64,000 nucleotides of DNA from Gordonia mangrovi (GCF_024734075.1 NZ_CP102850.1:496001-560000); one strand, 5' to 3'; numbered from the stretch's first letter, positions 35,289 to 47,808 are shown. A program made the numbers and translations. Notes: generated by a model from the sequence alone, not told the origin.

Positions 35289-36395
35289 ATGTCAGCACCA
35301 GCAGCACCCCGGGAACGCAGCTTCCCCTCCATCGAGTTCACCGACGCCGAGGCCGGCGCGAAGGACTTCCCGAGTAGCAAGAGCCGCAAGTACAACTACT
35401 ATCAGCCGGCCAAGAAGCGCGCGACGATGTACGAGGACGTCACCGTCGACGTGCAACCCGATCCGGAGCGCCACCTCAGCCAGGGCTGGATCTATGGATT
35501 CGGCGACGGCCCGGGCGGATATCCACAGGAGTGGACGGCCGCCAAGAGCAGCAACTGGCATGCCTTCCTCGATCCCAACGAGGAGTGGGAACAGTCCATC
35601 TACCGCAACAACTCGGCGGTGGTGCACCAGGTCGATCTCTGCCTGCAGAACGCGAAGCGGGCACGCGCATACGACAACTGGAACTCGGCTTGGATGAAGT
35701 TCATCGAACGGAATCTGGGCGCATGGATGCACGCCGAGAGCGGCATGGGGCTGCACGTGTTCACCTCGATCCAGCGGTCGGCACCCACCAACATGATCAA
35801 CAACGCGGTCGCCGTCAACGCCGCTCACAAACTGCGTTTCGCGCAGGATCTCGCATTGTTCAACCTCGACCTGTCCGAGGCCGAGGAGGCCTTCGACGGA
35901 TCGGTGCACAAGGAGGTCTGGCAGTCCGCGCCGGAGTGGCAGCCCACCCGGGAGGCGGTCGAACGGCTCACCGCCATCGGCGACTGGTGTGAACTGCTGT
36001 TCGCCACCAACATCGTCTTCGAGCAGCTGGTCGGTTCGCTGTTCCGCTCGGATCTGGTGATGCAGGTCGCGGCCCGTAACGGCGACTACATCACCCCGAC
36101 CATCGTCGGCACCGGCGAGTACGACTACGCCCGGGATCTGAACTACTCGCGCGCGCTGTTCCAACAGCTCGCACGGGACGAGAAGTACGCGGTGGACAAC
36201 CGGAAGCTGTTCTCCGACTGGATGTCCGTGTGGGTGCCGCGGTGCCTGGACGCGGCCCGCGGTCTGCAACCGATCTGGTCGCAGCCGACCGACAAGTCGG
36301 TCACCTTCTCCGCCAGCCTCGACGCCGCGAAGACCAAGTTCCGAGACGTCCTGTCCACCATCGACGTCGACATCCCCGAGGAGTTGAACCAGTGA
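35289..36395 (+). CDS. prmC: Propane monooxygenase hydroxylase small subunit
   Basis: 368 residues with the beta-subunit fold of bacterial multicomponent monooxygenases: ferritin-like helices ([39 protein letters not shown]) but no full set of iron ligands. It pairs with PrmA in an alpha2beta2 hydroxylase. The start [12 protein letters not shown] follows AAAGG; the frame extends back 13 codons without support. Its stop overlaps prmD in GTGA. Confidence 0.95.
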   Translation: MSAPAAPRERSFPSIEFTDAEAGAKDFPSSKSRKYNYYQPAKKRATMYEDVTVDVQPDPERHLSQGWIYGFGDGPGGYPQEWTAAKSSNWHAFLDPNEEWEQSIYRNNSAVVHQVDLCLQNAKRARAYDNWNSAWMKFIERNLGAWMHAESGMGLHVFTSIQRSAPTNMINNAVAVNAAHKLRFAQDLALFNLDLSEAEEAFDGSVHKEVWQSAPEWQPTREAVERLTAIGDWCELLFATNIVFEQLVGSLFRSDLVMQVAARNGDYITPTIVGTGEYDYARDLNYSRALFQQLARDEKYAVDNRKLFSDWMSVWVPRCLDAARGLQPIWSQPTDKSVTFSASLDAAKTKFRDVLSTIDVDIPEELNQ

Positions 36396-36739
36396 GCACC
36401 ATGCATTTCGGTACGGATACCGAGTTCTCCAACATGTGCGGCGTCACGCTGATGAACACGCCAATCGGCCGAGTGGTCGCCGACGTCATGGGCGCGAAGG
36501 ACGGCGTCGATCTGACCGAGTATCCCTCGATGATCCGCGTCGACGGCGTCAACCGCCTCACCTTCGACTATGACGAACTGACCGACGCGCTCGGTCAGGA
36601 GTTCGACGGTTCGATCTTCGAGGAGATCAGCTCGACACACTACGGACGAATGGTCCACCTCGACGACCGCACGATCCTGTTCGCCAGCCCCGAGGACGCC
36701 GCCGAGTTCATCGGCTTCGACCTCACCGCATCGACGTGA
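36392..36739 (+). CDS. prmD: Propane monooxygenase coupling (effector) protein
   Basis: 115 residues. It lacks metal ligands and begins [23 protein letters not shown], as coupling proteins of the MmoB/DmpM family do. It binds the hydroxylase to control O2 activation. The GTG start at 36392 overlaps the prmC stop by four bases, with GAGGAG upstream; an ATG at 36401 is the alternative. A strong hairpin begins five bases after its stop. Confidence 0.95.
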   Translation: MSTMHFGTDTEFSNMCGVTLMNTPIGRVVADVMGAKDGVDLTEYPSMIRVDGVNRLTFDYDELTDALGQEFDGSIFEEISSTHYGRMVHLDDRTILFASPEDAAEFIGFDLTAST

Positions 36740-36744
36740 TCGCT

Positions 36745-36783
36745 TCACCGCCCGGGGATCGCCTCCCCGTCCCCGGGCGGTGA
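36745..36783 (+). terminator. 14-bp GC-rich hairpin after prmD
   Basis: TCACCGCCCGGGGA (36745-36758) and its exact complement (36770-36783) enclose an 11-base loop. There is no U-tract, so it may attenuate or act as a processing/stability element between prmD and the amidohydrolase gene rather than fully stop transcription. Confidence 0.75.
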
Positions 36784-36856
36784 CCCGTCCCACCCCGAAA
36801 CCGGTAGCTGCCCAACCCACCAGCCCAACGCCACTGATCAGATTGCGAGCGAACCG

Positions 36857-37903
36857 ATGTACGAGAAGAACGGCGAGAAGTACTTCATCGTCGATGGCCA
36901 TGTCCACCTGTGGGACGGCCGCGAAGCGAATCAGCGCAACATCCACGGCAAGCAGTTCATCGATTGCTTCTACGACTATCACAAGAATTTGAGCCCCGAA
37001 GAGCAGGTGTGGGACTACGACACCTACTGCTACTACGGCCCGGATCGATTCTGGAACGACCTGTTCGTCAACGGTCCGGTCGATCACGCCATCTTCCAGG
37101 CGACCATCCTGCGCGAGTTCTACGTCAACGGCTTCGCCCAGGTCGACGACTCGCTCAAACTGGCCCAGGATCATCCCGACAAACTGACGTACAACCACGC
37201 CTACGATCCGCGCGACGGCGAGCAGGGTCTGGTGCAACTGCGCCGAGACGCCGAGACGATGCAGTTGCAGGGCGTCAAGCTCTACACCGCCGAATGGCAC
37301 GGCGACTCGCGCGGATACAAGCTCGACGATCCGTGGTCGCGGCGCTACCTCGAAGAGTGTATCAATCTGGGCATCAAGAACATTCATGTCCACAAGGGGC
37401 CGACGATCCGCCCCCTGGACCGCGACGCCTTCGACGTCGCCGACGTGGACAAGGTGGCCACCGACTATCTCGATCTGAACTTCATCATCGAACACGTCGG
37501 TCTGCCCCGACTCGAGGACTTCTGCTGGATCGCCACCCAGGAGTCGAACGTGTACGGCGGTCTGGCCGTCGCGATCCCGTTCATCCACACCCGTCCGCGG
37601 TACTTCGCGCAGATCATCGGTGAGCTGCTCTACTGGATCGGCGAGGACAAGATCCTGTTCGCCTCCGATTACGCGCTGTGGACCCCGCAGTGGCTGGTCG
37701 AACGGTTCGTGGACTTCCAGATCCCCGAGGACATGACGGAATACGCACCGATCACCGTCGAGCAGAAGAAGAAGATCCTCGGACTCAACGCGGCGGCACT
37801 GTATCCCAACATCGCCGTGCCCGAGGAACTCCGCATCCCCACCGACGCCGCCGATCCGGGGGTGGAGGTCGCCGCCGGCGCGAAAGATTCGGTGACCGCA
37901 TGA
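36857..37903 (+). CDS. Amidohydrolase-family metal hydrolase of the prm cluster
   Basis: 348 residues of the amidohydrolase_2 (ACMSD-like) family. The metal site is DGHVHLW (H-x-H near residue 16), with VHKGPTIRP, EHVGLPR and the final FASDYALW Asp. It is encoded in actinobacterial propane/phenol monooxygenase clusters, where its reaction is not well defined. Its stop overlaps the DUF59 gene in ATGA. The 117-base gap before it is mostly occupied by the hairpin. Confidence 0.92.
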   Translation: MYEKNGEKYFIVDGHVHLWDGREANQRNIHGKQFIDCFYDYHKNLSPEEQVWDYDTYCYYGPDRFWNDLFVNGPVDHAIFQATILREFYVNGFAQVDDSLKLAQDHPDKLTYNHAYDPRDGEQGLVQLRRDAETMQLQGVKLYTAEWHGDSRGYKLDDPWSRRYLEECINLGIKNIHVHKGPTIRPLDRDAFDVADVDKVATDYLDLNFIIEHVGLPRLEDFCWIATQESNVYGGLAVAIPFIHTRPRYFAQIIGELLYWIGEDKILFASDYALWTPQWLVERFVDFQIPEDMTEYAPITVEQKKKILGLNAAALYPNIAVPEELRIPTDAADPGVEVAAGAKDSVTA

Positions 37904-38660
37904 CCACCCTGGCCCCGACGACGCACGCCGCGACGATCGAGGAGGTCGTCGCGGCGCTGGGCACCGTGGTCGATCCCGAACTCGACGAACCGATCACCGA
38001 CCTCAACTTCGTCCGGTCGATCCTGCTCGACGACGAGGGCGTGACGGTACATCTGCGTCTCCCGACGTCATTCTGCTCACCGAATTTCGCCTACCTCATG
38101 GCCTCTGATGCGCAGGACGCGCTGCACCGCCTCGGCGACATCGGACTGGTGCGGGTGATCCTCGACGATCACCACGACAGCGACAAGATCAATGCGGGTC
38201 TGGCCGCCGACGCCGGCTATGTGGGCACGTTCGGCGTGGAGGCCGACGACAGCCTCGATGACCTGCGCGACATCTTCGTCCGCAAGGCGCATATCGCGGC
38301 GATGGAACGGTGTATCACCGATCTCCTGGCCCGCGGGGCGATCACCGTCGCCGATCTTCCTCACCTGACGGTGCGTGATCTGCCACCGGGGCCGAAGAAG
38401 GGGGCTCTGCTGCGCCGCCGCGCGAACGCCGGATTGAGTCTGTGTCCCAACAGTCTGGTCCTGGTCGACGACGACGGCCGGGCGGTCGCCGCCGACGATA
38501 TCGCCATGCAACTGCGATTCGCCCGCGCAGTGCGGATCTCCATCGAGGGCAACGGCCACTTCTGCCGCGGCCTGCTCGCCACCCGCTACGCCGACGATGA
38601 CGACTGCAACGGACGCAGCGGTCCGGTCATCATCGATCGCCGATCCGAGAGGAGCCACTC

Positions 38661-38664
<4 letters not shown>
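37900..38664 (+). CDS. DUF59/MIP18 iron-sulfur protein with C-terminal extension
   Basis: 254 residues. The first ~95 match the DUF59/MIP18 fold: VVDPELDEPITDLNFVR and the conserved Cys in LPTSFCSPN (C59). The remainder, residues ~95-254, is not known to me and carries C138, C182, C222 and C236. It overlaps genes on both sides by ATGA, so its dose is fixed to the amidohydrolase and the dehydrogenase. An iron-delivery or cluster-assembly role for the hydroxylase or reductase is a reasonable guess. Confidence 0.88.
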
Positions 38665-41389
<2,725 letters not shown>

Positions 41390-41411
41390 CTCCGCTCCCC
41401 TGAACTGGGTC

Positions 41412-41454
41412 GGCCGCGATCCGAACGAATCTGTTCGCGGCGTTGATCGCGGCC
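41412..41454 (+). terminator. Hairpin after groEL
   Basis: GGCCGCGATC (41412-41421) pairs with its complement (41445-41454), with an inner stem CGAAC/GTTCG (41422-41426 with 41433-41437). No U-tract. It likely ends the structural operon before the activator gene. Confidence 0.65.
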
Positions 41455-41527
41455 GGCCCTCCTTCGCAACGATCTCGCATACCACGATCCAGGGCGTGCG
41501 TGAGCCGTTAGACTCGGACAGGTGTGA

Positions 41528-41554
41528 GATCCACATCACATCGTGATCCACATC
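41528..41554. promoter_or_regulatory. Direct repeat upstream of the activator gene
   Basis: GATCCACATC occurs at 41528-41537 and 41545-41554, a 17-bp period, just before the ribosome site of the activator gene. A small ATCAC-ATC-GTGAT dyad lies within. It could be an autoregulatory site, or part of the coding sequence if translation starts at the GTG at 41524. Confidence 0.4.
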
Positions 41555-41568
41555 CAGAGGAGCCTTGT

Positions 41569-43356
41569 TTGTCTGTGGGATTCCAGCCATCGTCACCCAG
41601 AACACCCACCACGATCGCCACGGCGCGGGAACGCTTCCTCTCTGACGACGACGTACCGGTCGGCGTGCGCGAGAGCATCTCCACCTCGTGGCGCCGATCG
41701 CGGGCCTTCAACGTGCACGCGGATCGTCTCGAACTGCCCTTCGTCCGCGAACCCAATCTCGAGAGTCCCCTGGTGAGTGCGGCCCGGCCCGTCATCCGGC
41801 AGCTCGCCGACGACCTGTCGGCCGAACCGGTCAGCATCATCCTGACCTCCCCGGACGGTGTGGTGCTGTCCCGGGCCACCGCCCACCGGCCGCTGGAACG
41901 CATGCTCGACGACGTGAGCCTGGCCCCCGGGTACAGCTACAGCGAAGAGCATGCCGGCACCAACGGGATCGGCACCGCACTGGAGAACCGGCAGGCCACC
42001 CTGGTACGTGGATCCGAGCACTACGCCGGGGTACTGGCCGACCTGTCCTGCGCCGGCGTCCCGATCGTGCACCCGGTGTCCGGCGCGTGCGTGGGCGCCC
42101 TCGACCTCACCGGCCTCGCCGACGACGGCGGCCCGCTGCTGCTGTCACTCGCGAAGTCGGCGACCGCACAGATCGAACAGCGGATGTTGTCGCAGGCCAG
42201 CGAACACGAATCCCGTCTGCTCAACGCCTACCTCGCCACGTGTCGACGCGCCCCACAGATGATGGTGCTGGCCATCGCCGGTGAGGTGGTGCTGATGAAC
42301 CAGCGCCTGCGGTTGGCCATCGATCCCCAGGATCACATCTCGCTGCTCGAGCACGCGGTGGATCAAACGCTCGACACGACGGCGTCCCGCCGGGTCGGCA
42401 CGATGGCCAGCGGCCGGGTCGCGCGGCTGTCGCCCGTTCCGGAGTTCTGGGACGACACAGCGGGGATGGCCATCTTCCATGTTCACCTGATCGACACCGG
42501 TGAGCGCGCCGAACCGGCCACGGCCCGCAGACGCGGAACCGCACTTCCCGGCGTCGTCGGACGGAGTTCCTCGTGGCATCAGGCCTGTGATCGGGTGGTC
42601 CGTTCCCTCCGAGCCGGCGACTGGCTCGCGGTGTCCGGCGAACCCGGGACCGGACGATCCACCGTGCTGCGGACCGGTGCCGCCCTGACTCGTGGCAATG
42701 TCCGCGTGTTCTCGGCCGCCGACCTACGGATACCGCAATCCCTCGATGCGCTCGACACTGAACTCGACCGGGAGGACTTCAGTATCGTGCTGCGCGACGT
42801 CGACGCGCTCGACGGCGACACGCTCGACCACATCGCCGACATGCTGCAGGGGCGCGAAGGCGCCGGCTGGGTGGGAGTGACCGTCGGTGACCTGACCGTC
42901 GATGCCCTGCACGACGCGGACGCGGCAGCCATTCTGCTGCCGTTCTTCACCCACACCGTGCCCATCCCACCGCTGCGTCACCGCATCGAGGATCTGCAGG
43001 ATCTGATCCCGTCGCTGCTGCGCCAACTGACGCGTGGGCGCGAGCTGACGGTGTCCTCGGCGGCCATGCGTCAGCTTGCGAAGTACAGTTGGCCCGGCAA
43101 CGTCGCCGAGCTCCGGCAGATCCTGCGCGAGATCGTCACCCACCAGCGGTCGGGGGTCATCGACGTCAACCAGCTTCCGCCGTCGTGCCGGGCGCTCAGT
43201 CGGCACACCCTGACCCGGATCGAGGCGATGGAACGCGACGCGATCATCCGGAGTCTTGAAGAGAACGGTGGCCACAAGCCGGCTGCCGCTGCCGCGCTGG
43301 GCATTTCACGCGCGACGATCTATCGGAAGATCAAGGAGTTCGGCATCGACCTCTGA
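41569..43356 (+). CDS. AcoR-type activator (GAF-AAA-Fis HTH) of the prm cluster
   Basis: 595 residues. A GAF domain (~70-230, with EEHAGTNGIGTAL) probably senses the inducer. The central region resembles an RpoN-activator AAA domain but lacks GAFTGA and has GEPGTGRST at Walker A (Lys to Arg) and VLRDVDAL at Walker B (no Glu). The C-terminus is a Fis HTH (KPAAAAALGISRATIYRKI). It resembles MimR, which is required for mim expression in mycobacteria. TTG 41569, after AGAGGAG, is the preferred start; GTG 41524 would add 15 residues. Confidence 0.88.
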   Translation: MSVGFQPSSPRTPTTIATARERFLSDDDVPVGVRESISTSWRRSRAFNVHADRLELPFVREPNLESPLVSAARPVIRQLADDLSAEPVSIILTSPDGVVLSRATAHRPLERMLDDVSLAPGYSYSEEHAGTNGIGTALENRQATLVRGSEHYAGVLADLSCAGVPIVHPVSGACVGALDLTGLADDGGPLLLSLAKSATAQIEQRMLSQASEHESRLLNAYLATCRRAPQMMVLAIAGEVVLMNQRLRLAIDPQDHISLLEHAVDQTLDTTASRRVGTMASGRVARLSPVPEFWDDTAGMAIFHVHLIDTGERAEPATARRRGTALPGVVGRSSSWHQACDRVVRSLRAGDWLAVSGEPGTGRSTVLRTGAALTRGNVRVFSAADLRIPQSLDALDTELDREDFSIVLRDVDALDGDTLDHIADMLQGREGAGWVGVTVGDLTVDALHDADAAAILLPFFTHTVPIPPLRHRIEDLQDLIPSLLRQLTRGRELTVSSAAMRQLAKYSWPGNVAELRQILREIVTHQRSGVIDVNQLPPSCRALSRHTLTRIEAMERDAIIRSLEENGGHKPAAAAALGISRATIYRKIKEFGIDL

Positions 43357-43366
43357 CGGCCCGCCA

Positions 43367-44074
43367 TCACACGTCGTCGGTGTCCGGCAACGCTTTGCGC
43401 CACGCACGCACCAGGACACCGATCCGGTCGTGGGGTGAACCCGACCAGCTCACCTCGAGCTCGTGTCTGGCGAGCACCGCCACGATCTGCTCGGCGAGCA
43501 GCGTCTCGGTCTGCGCGTAGGCGAGGTGCTCTGCGTCGGTGTCGCCGTCCGACATCGCATCCAGCACCGATTCGGGTACAGATTCGTGCGGCCGGAAACC
43601 GCTGTAGGACAGGTGCAGAACCGGGTCGTCGTCGGCGAGGTGGGCTGCGTCCTGTTCGTCGAAGAAGACGTAGGCCCATTCCCGGAACTTGTACCAGTCG
43701 TCGCGGTCGGGTGCCGGGGTGCGTTCGTCGTCGATGGACGCGGTCGCGCATTTCGCGCAGCAGGCGAAGTTCATGCGGGCCAGCACCCCGATGTCGTCGA
43801 GTTCGGCGAACGCGGCACGCAATCGGCCGAAGTCGCCGGTGTCGGTCCAGGCCGCCTCCTCCGCTCGGCGCGCGTCCCACATCCGTCGCACCTCGGCGGT
43901 CACCTCATCGGTTGCTTCCCCGTTGTCCTCGGCCCAATCGCGGGCGTCGGACACGACCTCGTCGATGCCGGTGAACCCCGGCACCAGTCGCGACCTGATC
44001 AGCTCCCGCAGATCGGTGAGACGTTCTCCCCGCATCACGCTCCCCTCGTCGACCTCCACGAAGTGTGGACGCAT
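43367..44074 (-). CDS. DUF6891-like hypothetical protein
   Basis: 235 residues beginning MRPHFVEVDEG. WTDTGDFGRLRAAFAELDDIG followed by CCAKCATA resembles DUF6891 proteins, in which a Cys pair follows an acidic helix region. The function is unknown. It converges with the activator gene, leaving 10 bp. The frame extends upstream as shadow; the ATG at 44074 is the first plausible start. Confidence 0.7.
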   Translation of the reverse strand: MRPHFVEVDEGSVMRGERLTDLRELIRSRLVPGFTGIDEVVSDARDWAEDNGEATDEVTAEVRRMWDARRAEEAAWTDTGDFGRLRAAFAELDDIGVLARMNFACCAKCATASIDDERTPAPDRDDWYKFREWAYVFFDEQDAAHLADDDPVLHLSYSGFRPHESVPESVLDAMSDGDTDAEHLAYAQTETLLAEQIVAVLARHELEVSWSGSPHDRIGVLVRAWRKALPDTDDV

Positions 44075-44200
44075 CAGCCATACCCGCGGTTCCGGCTCGG
44101 TCCGGATTTCGTTCGTTCGGAGGACCACCGTTCGGTGGGAGTCACGGCGCCTTCGCCTGTTCGACCGACATCGGTCGCGCGCTCGAGCTCCAGATTGCGC

Positions 44201-44470
44201 GGCGAGATCGCGAGCCAGCGGCTCATCGAGCGCGGTGTCGCGTGTGTTGCACCCACCGACGGCGCCGACGGCGCCTCCGTGGTGACCGCCGACAGGGTCG
44301 GTCACGCCACGGCATGTGTTGTCGACGTGGTCGACACCAGCGGCTGCGGCGACGCCTTCTCCGCCGGGTCTCTCGCCGCCCGGGGCACGGGAGGGTCTGC
44401 GTGGGTCCGCCGAGGTCGGTTGTGCCGTAGCCGAAATCGTCGCCTGCGGACTCGGCTCCGATCATCGGGA
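44201..44470 (+). pseudogene. PfkB-family sugar kinase remnant, frameshifted
   Basis: One frame reads RLIERGVACV, then VVDVVDTSGCGDAFSAGSLAAR, the PfkB carbohydrate-kinase signature around the catalytic Asp. The sequence continues in another frame as AEVGCAVAEIVACGLGSDHR, the usual C-terminal helix. There is no start and the N-terminal two-thirds are missing. The flanks 44075-44200 and 44471-44608 show nothing else. Confidence 0.75.
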
Positions 44471-44608
44471 GATGACGTGGGAGACCCGTGTCGGACAGCT
44501 GACCGCCCCCCAGCGTCGGCCATCTGACCGACCCCCAGAATTCTGGGCCGGCAATTCCCCGGCCGATCGGGATGTGCACCGGCGTGCCGAAGGCGCACGC
44601 TGAAATGC

Positions 44609-45034
44609 ATGAACACACCGACCCCCACCACCGTTCGTATCAACCCGACTCGAATCAACCCCACGACCTGGAACGCACAGTTCCGCTTCGATCACGCCCA
44701 GCTGCGGCCTGCCCCACAGGAAGTGCTGACCATCGCCGGACAGGCATCGGTCGACGATGACGGCACCGTCCTGCACGAGGGCGACGTGGCCGCGCAACTG
44801 TCGTTGGCCGTGCACCACATCGAAGAGATCCTCGCCCAGGCGGATATGACGCTCGCCGACGTCCACATGCTGACCATCTACGCCACCGACATCCCCGCGA
44901 CCCTGGCGGCCTACGAGGCGCTGACCGAACGGCTCGACGCCCACGGCGCCACCCCGCCGGCCGCGTTGGTCGGTGTCGCCGCCCTCGCGTTGCCCGGCCT
45001 GGCGATCGAGATCACCGCGCAGGCGGGTCGGTGA
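44609..45034 (+). CDS. RidA/YjgF-family deaminase-like protein
   Basis: 141 residues with the RidA fold: EVLTIAGQASVDDDGTVLHEGDVAAQ, the long helix AVHHIEEILAQADMTLADV and the C-terminal PAALVGVAALALPGLAIEI. RidA proteins hydrolyse reactive imines or enamines. The conserved Arg of canonical RidA is not evident, so it may be a divergent subgroup. It lies 108 bp upstream of an FAD oxidoreductase that could generate such imines. Confidence 0.82.
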   Translation: MNTPTPTTVRINPTRINPTTWNAQFRFDHAQLRPAPQEVLTIAGQASVDDDGTVLHEGDVAAQLSLAVHHIEEILAQADMTLADVHMLTIYATDIPATLAAYEALTERLDAHGATPPAALVGVAALALPGLAIEITAQAGR

Positions 45035-45142
45035 GCTTCGTCGTCGGATCGATTGCACCGCTGCGGTAGCTGTCACGATCTCGACACCAGCACCCCCTGT
45101 CCCCCAACCCAACCCAGCATCACCCCAACCCAAGGAGAACTC

Positions 45143-46528
45143 ATGTCCGTCACCACCCCCGAAGAACACATCCCACCCACCCGCACCCTCGACGTCACGG
45201 AGCTCGGCGCGGCCGTCGCCGGCCCGGTGCTCACCCCCGAGGACGCCGACTACGCCACCGAACTCGCCGGCTTCAATGCGGCAGGCACACCGGCACCCGC
45301 CGTCGTGGTCGGCGCGACCTCCGCCGCCGACGTGGCCGAGGCGGTGCGCTACGCCCGGGCCAACGGGTTGCGCGTCGGCGCCCGGGCCACCGGCCACGGA
45401 GCAGCCATCGACGGGCGCGGCTACCTGATGGTCACCACCGCCCGGATGACGGAGATCCATGTCGATCCGGCGGCCAGGACCGCGCGGGTCGGCGCGGGCG
45501 TGCGGTGGCGTGACCTCGCCCCGGCGACCGCACCGCACGGACTGACCGGGCTGGCCGGGTCGTCGTCGTCGGTGGGCATCGTCGGCTACACGCTGGGCGG
45601 CGGGCTCAGCCCGCTGGGACGCCAGTTCGGTTACGCCGCCGACCGCGTGCGACGCATCGAACTGGTCACCGCCGACGGCATCATCCGCACGGTCGACGCC
45701 GGCGCGGGCTCCGATCTGTTCTGGGCACTGCTCGGCGGCCGCGACGGTTGCGGTGTCGTCACGGCGATCGAGTTCGAACTGCTCGATCTGAGCACGATCT
45801 ACGGGGGTGGGGTCTTCTTCGCCGGCGACGCCGCCGAACAGGTGCTGCACATGTGGCGCGATTGGGCGCCGACCCTGCCGGACACGGCCGGGACGTCGGT
45901 GGCCATCCTGCGACTCCCACCGGATCCCACCCTGCCGCCGCCGCTGCAAGGCCAGACCGCCGTGCACCTGCGGTTCACCTACACCGGCGATCCAGCCGTG
46001 GGTGCCCAACTGCTGGCGCCGATGATGTCTGCCGGACCGGTACTGCTGCAGAACGTCGACGTGTTGCCGACCGCGGCGCTCGACGCCGTGCACATGGACC
46101 CACCCGGCCCGCTGCCCAGCGTGGAGCGCGGCTGCGCCATCCGCGACCTGCCGGTCGAGGCGGTCGACGCCGTGTTGGCCGTCGCCGGCCCGCAGGTGGC
46201 GAGTCCGCTGGCCATCGTCGAGATCCGCCTGCTCGGCGGCGCCCTGGCCGCACCCCAGGGGGTGCCGAACGCAGTGACCGGGCGTGCCGCCGGTTATACG
46301 GTGCTGGCGATCGGGGTGCCCGCGGGCCCGTTGGGCGAGCAGGCGGGCGCACATGTCGCCGCCGTCAACGGCGCGGTCGCACCGTGGTCGGCCGGCGGTC
46401 TGCTCAACTTCGCCGGCCAGACCCCGGCCGCTGAGTTGCCCACGCTCTGGTCGGCCGCCGAGTGGTCACGACTCGCGGAGATCCGACGCCGGCACGACTC
46501 GACAGGGATGTTCTCCCGCCTCGGGTGA
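45143..46528 (+). CDS. FAD-binding PCMH-type oxidoreductase
   Basis: 461 residues. ATGHGAAIDGRGYLMV, then GLAGSSSSVGIVGYTLGGGLSPLGRQFG, form the vanillyl-alcohol-oxidase-type FAD site (with HGAA near the 8-alpha His linkage position). It resembles berberine-bridge and 6-hydroxynicotine oxidases, which oxidise C-N or alcohol bonds; the C-terminal BBE segment is short. The start follows AAGGAGAA. A LuxR-type regulator follows directly. Confidence 0.87.
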   Translation: MSVTTPEEHIPPTRTLDVTELGAAVAGPVLTPEDADYATELAGFNAAGTPAPAVVVGATSAADVAEAVRYARANGLRVGARATGHGAAIDGRGYLMVTTARMTEIHVDPAARTARVGAGVRWRDLAPATAPHGLTGLAGSSSSVGIVGYTLGGGLSPLGRQFGYAADRVRRIELVTADGIIRTVDAGAGSDLFWALLGGRDGCGVVTAIEFELLDLSTIYGGGVFFAGDAAEQVLHMWRDWAPTLPDTAGTSVAILRLPPDPTLPPPLQGQTAVHLRFTYTGDPAVGAQLLAPMMSAGPVLLQNVDVLPTAALDAVHMDPPGPLPSVERGCAIRDLPVEAVDAVLAVAGPQVASPLAIVEIRLLGGALAAPQGVPNAVTGRAAGYTVLAIGVPAGPLGEQAGAHVAAVNGAVAPWSAGGLLNFAGQTPAAELPTLWSAAEWSRLAEIRRRHDSTGMFSRLG

Positions 46529-46639
46529 TCTCACTCGCACGACGAGGGTGCGTCCCGACGCACCCTCGCCGTGCGCTGTCCGGTGCCCCCCCACATATCT
46601 GGGATAGACAGATGACCTGCGAAAACGGAGAATCTATCC

Positions 46640-47785
46640 ATGACGACGAGTCTGACCCTCGAGCGCGTGCGCAGCGATGTCGACGTCCTCGCCCGCGCCG
46701 GCCTCGACGTCGGCGATTTCCTCGGCGAGGCGATCAGCTCATTGGTCCGGGCCGTCCCGCACGCGGCGGCGTGTATGGCCACGGTCGACCCCAACACGCT
46801 GCTGCTCACCAGCACCCGCAAGTACGGAAACCTGTTGGGCCGCAACGACCACGACGATGAGTGGGGACTGCGCGAATACGGGGCGCCGGAATGCTCGTCG
46901 TTTCGGCAGCTCGCCCGGGCCGGCATCGACGCGGTCGGCATGCACGAGATGACCGCGGGCAAGACCCAGGATTCGCCCCGCATGCACGAGTTCATGCGGC
47001 CGAACTACGACTTCACCGACGAAGCGCGACTGATCCTGCGCGACGGCGATCAGGTATGGGGCGCCATCGCCTTCTTCCGCGAATTCGAGGAGAAGCCCTT
47101 CACCTCCGGCGAGGTGGACTTCCTACGTACGCTGTCCCAGCCCTTGGCCCGGGGTGTGCGGACCGGCTTGCTCGCCACCATCGTCGCCGAGCCGCAGGCG
47201 GTGCCGTCCGGCCCGTGCGTCCTGATCGTCGATAGCCACAACCAGATGATCCAGATGAGTGCCGGCGCCGAAGAGCGGCTGGCAGACCTGTTGTCCGGCG
47301 CGAACAGCGGTGCCGCGACGTCGGTGATCACTGGCCTGGTGAGCGCCGCACGCCGCTACGGGCGCGGCGAATCCGAGGTTCCGCCGCGGCTGCGGGTGCG
47401 CGGAGCGTCAGGCATGTGGCTGGTGGTGCACGCGTCGCCGTTGTCGAGCACCGTCGATCGGGTGGGCGAAGTGGTGGTCACCATCGAGGAGGCGCGTCCC
47501 CCGGAGATCGTGCCGCTCGTCGTCGCGGCTTTCGGACTCACCTCCCGCGAGCGCGACGTCACGCAGATGGTGCTGCAGGGTGTGGCGACCAAGGACATCG
47601 CCGCCACCCTGCACGTATCCGCCTACACCGTCCAGGACCACTTGAAGTCGATCTTCGACAAGGCCGGTGTGCGCAGCCGACGCGAACTCATCGCGCGCGT
47701 CTACTTCGACCAGTACGCGCCCAGGATGAACGACCCGTTGTTGCCGTCGGGGTCTTACGCCACGAGCCCATCCGGATTGATGTGA
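46640..47785 (+). CDS. GAF-HTH LuxR-type regulator
   Basis: 381 residues. The first ~170 form a GAF-like sensory domain (VDPNTLLLTSTRKYG, FTDEARLILRDGDQVWGAIAFFRE). The C-terminus is a LuxR HTH (LTSRERDVTQMVLQGVATKDIAATLHVSAYTVQDHLKSIF). The start ATG follows GGAGAAT. Its position just downstream, in the same direction, suggests it controls the RidA/FAD pair. Confidence 0.87.
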   Translation: MTTSLTLERVRSDVDVLARAGLDVGDFLGEAISSLVRAVPHAAACMATVDPNTLLLTSTRKYGNLLGRNDHDDEWGLREYGAPECSSFRQLARAGIDAVGMHEMTAGKTQDSPRMHEFMRPNYDFTDEARLILRDGDQVWGAIAFFREFEEKPFTSGEVDFLRTLSQPLARGVRTGLLATIVAEPQAVPSGPCVLIVDSHNQMIQMSAGAEERLADLLSGANSGAATSVITGLVSAARRYGRGESEVPPRLRVRGASGMWLVVHASPLSSTVDRVGEVVVTIEEARPPEIVPLVVAAFGLTSRERDVTQMVLQGVATKDIAATLHVSAYTVQDHLKSIFDKAGVRSRRELIARVYFDQYAPRMNDPLLPSGSYATSPSGLM

Positions 47786-47808
47786 ACACCGGTGCCGTCT
47801 GGGGCTGA

